NCBI GenBank assembly: GCA_009845905.1
Contig: VXYS01000004.1
Location: 215,285-279,284 of the forward strand
DNA length: 64,000 nt
Direction: 5' to 3'
Source: Gammaproteobacteria bacterium
Lineage (GTDB): Bacteria; Pseudomonadota; Gammaproteobacteria; Steroidobacterales; Foliamicaceae
The notes beneath the pieces were generated by a model that did no database searches, was not told where the DNA came from, and was given only the letters and a program-made list of their open reading frames with translations. Positions 61,159 to 64,000 of this stretch are shown piece after piece. Position numbers and translations under genes: made by a program. Within the stretch, counting starts at the first letter, position 1; the number at the start of each line of letters is the position of its first letter.

Positions 61159-63039
61159 TCAGGCGGCGGAACCGAACCAGTTCTGGAATTCGGGCGCGGC
61201 GGGCGCCGGCAGACCGGTCTCCTCCTCGCAGCGGGCCTTCAGTTCCTCCGTGGTTCCGCCGAAATCGAACAGCAGAGTATCGCCTCGTTCGGTGGCCATG
61301 TCCGCACGCAATTTCTCGGTCGCGCCATCGTCCACCTCGCCGTCCTCGTTGCAGACCACGCCGTAGCGTCGCGCGCCATCCACACTGACCAGGCCGGCGG
61401 CCACATCGAAGCCTACCTGCTCGGCGGGACGCTTGAGCGGGTCGCCCCAGCCGCCGCCGCCCCAGGTGTCGAAGTACAGCAGGTCGCCCGGCTCCACCTT
61501 GATCCGGTCGCACTTCGACTGCAGCAATTCCTCGCTGCCGTCCGTGCGGTGCAGGATCTTGCGGCTGCGCTGCCCGGGCAGACCGCCGTTCACACCCCAG
61601 GGATAGGTGAGCCAGCGATCGTCGTGGATCGAAATCTCGCCCGGCTCCAGGAACCGGTAGCCCACCCGCAATGCGTTGCCGCCGCGGTGCTGACCGGGAC
61701 CGCCGCTGTCCGTCAATGTCTCGTACACGTCGATGCGCAACGGGAAGTAGCTCTCCAGGAACTCGTTGGGCACGTTGGTGAAGCTCGGCCACAGCGAATG
61801 GCCGTCGGGGCCGTCGCCGAAGGGCTTGCCGGGAATCCCGCCGAAGCCGATCTGGTAGAGCTGGTACCACTCGCCGTCGGCGCGTCGGTAACCCGAATAC
61901 ATGAAGTGCGGGCTGTCGGAGAAGCCGGCCGCACAAAGGAAATCCGGGTTGCCCTGCCCCAGCAGCCCGCCCAGGATGTCGAAAATGCGTCCCAGCGCAT
62001 GGGTGCGGCATGAAAGCGCCGCCGGGAACCTGGGCTTGAGCAAGGTCCCCTCGGGAATGCGCACCTCCATCAGGTCATAGAACCCGTCGTTGAACATGAT
62101 CTGCGGATCGAACACCATGATCATGTACACGCCGGCGAACATCTTGAACATTTCCTCGTTCAGGTAGAAGTTCACCGAGCTGATGGATTGAGGATCGGTG
62201 CCCTCGAAGTCGAAAATCACCTTCTCGCCCTCGCGCCACATCGCGCACTTGATCCTGTACGGCCCCATGCCCAGTCCGTCGTCGCAGATGAAGTCCTCGA
62301 AATACTGCTTCGTCTCCGGTATCGTCATGTTGATGAGCGTGCCCATGGCGCGCTTGTTGCGATCCAGCAGTTCCTCCAGCGCGGAGTAGTAGACGTCGTC
62401 GCCGAAACGCTCCGCCATCTCCAGCACGCGCTTCTCCGCGGTGCGGATGGCGGCCACGATGGCGTTGAAATCGCTGCGGTTCCAGTGCGGCAGCCGGCAG
62501 TTGTGAAGTATCAGGCGCAGGACATCTTCCTGCAGTTCGTCATTCTTGTAGATCTTGACCGGAGGCACGCGAATGCCCTCCTCGAAGATCTGCCGGGCGT
62601 CGGTGGGCAGACTGCCGGGCACCTTGCCGCCAATGTCGGTCATGTGTCCGAACATCGACGCGTAGGCGATCAGCCGCCCGTCCTTGTAGATGGGCCTGAG
62701 CAGCAGCCAGTCGTTGGCGTGGCTTACGGCGCCATTGCATGCGTACGGGTCGGTGGTGAGGAACATGTCGCCTTCCTCGATCGTCCCGTCGTAGGCCTCC
62801 TTGAAGCCGTGGATGAAACTGCCGAACTGCCCCACTACCATCTTGCCTTCCAGGTTGGCGATCATGGGGAACTCGTCGTGCTGCTCGCGGATGCCGGGCG
62901 ACATGGCGGTGCGGAACAGCACTGCGTCCATTTCCCAGCGGGCATTGAGCATCGCGTTTTCGATGATGTCCAGTGTAATGGGGTCCAGCTCCACGCGGTT
63001 ATAGGGGCGTGGGCGGCTTTCTATGATTTGTGCAGGCAT
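61159..63039 (-). CDS. hyuB: Hydantoinase B / oxoprolinase-family subunit
   Basis: This 626-residue protein shows the HyuB start DPITLDIIENAMLNARWEMD, FRTAMSPGIREQHDEF, FLTTDPYACNGAVSHANDWL and the metal-rich FGHMTDIGGKVPGS, with the C-terminal GGPGQHRGGNALRVGYRF. It would pair with HyuA to hydrolyse a cyclic amide such as N-methylhydantoin or 5-oxoproline, or carboxylate a ketone as in acetone carboxylase. It follows hyuA by 16 bases on the same strand. Confidence 0.92.
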   Translation of the reverse strand: MPAQIIESRPRPYNRVELDPITLDIIENAMLNARWEMDAVLFRTAMSPGIREQHDEFPMIANLEGKMVVGQFGSFIHGFKEAYDGTIEEGDMFLTTDPYACNGAVSHANDWLLLRPIYKDGRLIAYASMFGHMTDIGGKVPGSLPTDARQIFEEGIRVPPVKIYKNDELQEDVLRLILHNCRLPHWNRSDFNAIVAAIRTAEKRVLEMAERFGDDVYYSALEELLDRNKRAMGTLINMTIPETKQYFEDFICDDGLGMGPYRIKCAMWREGEKVIFDFEGTDPQSISSVNFYLNEEMFKMFAGVYMIMVFDPQIMFNDGFYDLMEVRIPEGTLLKPRFPAALSCRTHALGRIFDILGGLLGQGNPDFLCAAGFSDSPHFMYSGYRRADGEWYQLYQIGFGGIPGKPFGDGPDGHSLWPSFTNVPNEFLESYFPLRIDVYETLTDSGGPGQHRGGNALRVGYRFLEPGEISIHDDRWLTYPWGVNGGLPGQRSRKILHRTDGSEELLQSKCDRIKVEPGDLLYFDTWGGGGWGDPLKRPAEQVGFDVAAGLVSVDGARRYGVVCNEDGEVDDGATEKLRADMATERGDTLLFDFGGTTEELKARCEEETGLPAPAAPEFQNWFGSAA

Positions 63040-63055
63040 TGTGTGTAACTCCCGT

Positions 63056-64000
63056 TCAGGAATCCGAAGGCGTAATCAGGATGTTGCCGTATTCGTCCAC
63101 CTGCCCCTCGTGACCGGGGAGCACCAGGGTGGTCGAGTCCATCTCCAGGACGATGGCCGGGCCGTTTATCACGTTTCCGGCCTTCAGTTTGGAGCGGTCA
63201 TACAGCATGGCTTCCTGCATTCCGCCATCGACGTAGATTTCGTGTGAGACCATTTCGGCCGCAGCGGGACTGGCGTCGCCTTCCGCGACACGCAATGCGC
63301 GCACCACGGTGGGCTTGCCCTCGGATACGGCACGCAGGTTGACGAGCTCCTTGTCTTCGGGAAGCGCGAAGGTGAAAAGTTGCTCATGCATCTGATCGAA
63401 TTTGTCTCCGATCACATCCAGGCCCTGTTGCCTCAAGTCGTCCAGTTCGAAATCGACGGTAAGAAGCAATCCCTGTCCGTGGTAGCGGATGTCCGCCTGG
63501 TAACTCAGGGTCTGGTCACTGCGCGGAATGCCCTCCTCGTCCAGTGCCTGTGAGGCCTGCTCGGCAAGGTCCGCGAAAATATCCGCCGCCTCTTCGGCGT
63601 TGGTGCGCTCGAAGCGCCGGATGAACGTTCGCGAGGCTTCGTTGCGCACTCGCGTGGTCGCATCGCCATAGGCGCACAACACGCCCGGTCCCGGCGGAAT
63701 GATGACCGGCCAGGAGCTCATCAGCTTGCCCAGCGCGTTGGCGTGCAGCGGACCCGCGCCGCCGAAGGCGATCAGCGCGAACTCGCGTGGGTCGTGGCCC
63801 TGTTCCACCGATACCAGCCTCAGGGCGCCATACATGTTTTCGTTCACCAGGCTCACGATGCCCGAGGCCGCTTCCATCAGCGAAAGCCCCAGGGCGTCGG
63901 CGATCTTCTGCACGGCGGCTTCGGCCGCGGCCCGGTCCAGCTTCATGTCGCCGCCCAGGCGTACCTCCGCCGGCAGGTAGCCGAGCACCACGTTGGCATC
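63056..64000 (-). CDS. hyuA: Hydantoinase A / oxoprolinase-family subunit (N-terminus cut by window edge)
   Basis: The last 314 codons are present; the frame runs open into the window edge, so the start is missing. The HyuA blocks FALIAFGGAGPLHANALGKL, GDATTRVRNEASRTF and YRGQ-like RYHGQGLLLTVDFE are present, and the C-terminus is YDRSKLKAGNVINGPAIVLE and LPGHEGQVDEYGNILI. The ATPase-like N-terminal half lies outside. It is partner to hyuB just downstream. Confidence 0.9.
   Translation of the reverse strand, partial: DANVVLGYLPAEVRLGGDMKLDRAAAEAAVQKIADALGLSLMEAASGIVSLVNENMYGALRLVSVEQGHDPREFALIAFGGAGPLHANALGKLMSSWPVIIPPGPGVLCAYGDATTRVRNEASRTFIRRFERTNAEEAADIFADLAEQASQALDEEGIPRSDQTLSYQADIRYHGQGLLLTVDFELDDLRQQGLDVIGDKFDQMHEQLFTFALPEDKELVNLRAVSEGKPTVVRALRVAEGDASPAAAEMVSHEIYVDGGMQEAMLYDRSKLKAGNVINGPAIVLEMDSTTLVLPGHEGQVDEYGNILITPSDS

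Noticed and set aside
1..64000. tRNA, rRNA, CRISPR arrays, insertion sequences, toxin-antitoxin pairs
   Set aside because: Looked for on both strands; no cloverleaf, rRNA, regular spaced repeat, transposase or toxin-like gene pair could be supported.

Overview
The window reads as a compact, high-GC proteobacterial chromosome segment, most likely from an uncultured gammaproteobacterium with a marine or host-associated style of life. The clues are a fused aspartokinase/homoserine dehydrogenase of the ThrA type, fumC, purB, mnmA and acnA housekeeping genes, a TonB receptor, a TRAP transporter, six MFS carriers and a phytanoyl-CoA-type dioxygenase. I see no rRNA, tRNA, CRISPR, transposase or phage gene, and no gene-free stretch above 300 bases. 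Many starts are GTG or TTG and many genes overlap by 1-4 bases, so transcription units are tight.

Layout. 1-4.6 kb: a truncated TonB-dependent receptor, then a gene fusing HMG-CoA reductase to mevalonate kinase, translationally coupled to IPP isomerase (a partial mevalonate route). 4.7-9.9 kb: fumC divergent from purB-mnmA, an exported protein of unknown function and a small RRM protein. 9.9-14.4 kb: MFS carrier plus reductase, a secreted VOC protein, and the first methyltransferase/small-partner pair. 14.3-20.5 kb: a copper/silver efflux operon of CusC-, CusB- and CusA-like proteins with a small Cys/His leader protein. 20.6-24.6 kb: three MFS carriers, two of them tandem paralogues. 24.6-34.5 kb: aconitase, an ABC exporter, TatD, a glutathione transferase, and thrA-thrC. 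34.5-45.7 kb: a hydrolase and a large divergent catabolic-looking island with TRAP transporter, exported oxidoreductase, SUMF1-like protein, quinone-reductase-like MDR, AhpD-like protein, aldo/keto reductase, MFS carrier, and the second methyltransferase/partner pair. 45.8-51 kb: the opposing operon with dioxygenase, third partner/methyltransferase pair, and two flavoenzymes. 51.2-64 kb: aldehyde dehydrogenase, RutD-like hydrolase, PrpE-like acyl-CoA synthetase with MFS carrier, a serine hydrolase, tandem NTF2-like lipoproteins, a cupin, an exported SDR-like protein, and hydantoinase B/A (A truncated by the window edge).

The most unusual points are: (i) three paralogous copies of a two-gene module in which a SAM methyltransferase with a helical N-terminal domain is paired with a roughly 100-residue partner protein sharing an EL(W/Y)...DR...LE...L...G motif; (ii) two families of intergenic hairpins whose loops are conserved but whose stems differ completely between copies while remaining self-complementary, two copies of one family bracketing a single hydrolase gene; (iii) the HMG-CoA reductase-mevalonate kinase fusion; and (iv) several enzyme folds that are normally cytosolic but here carry export signals. 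Functions of the oxidoreductase/transporter islands are inferred from families only; no substrate can be read from the sequence.
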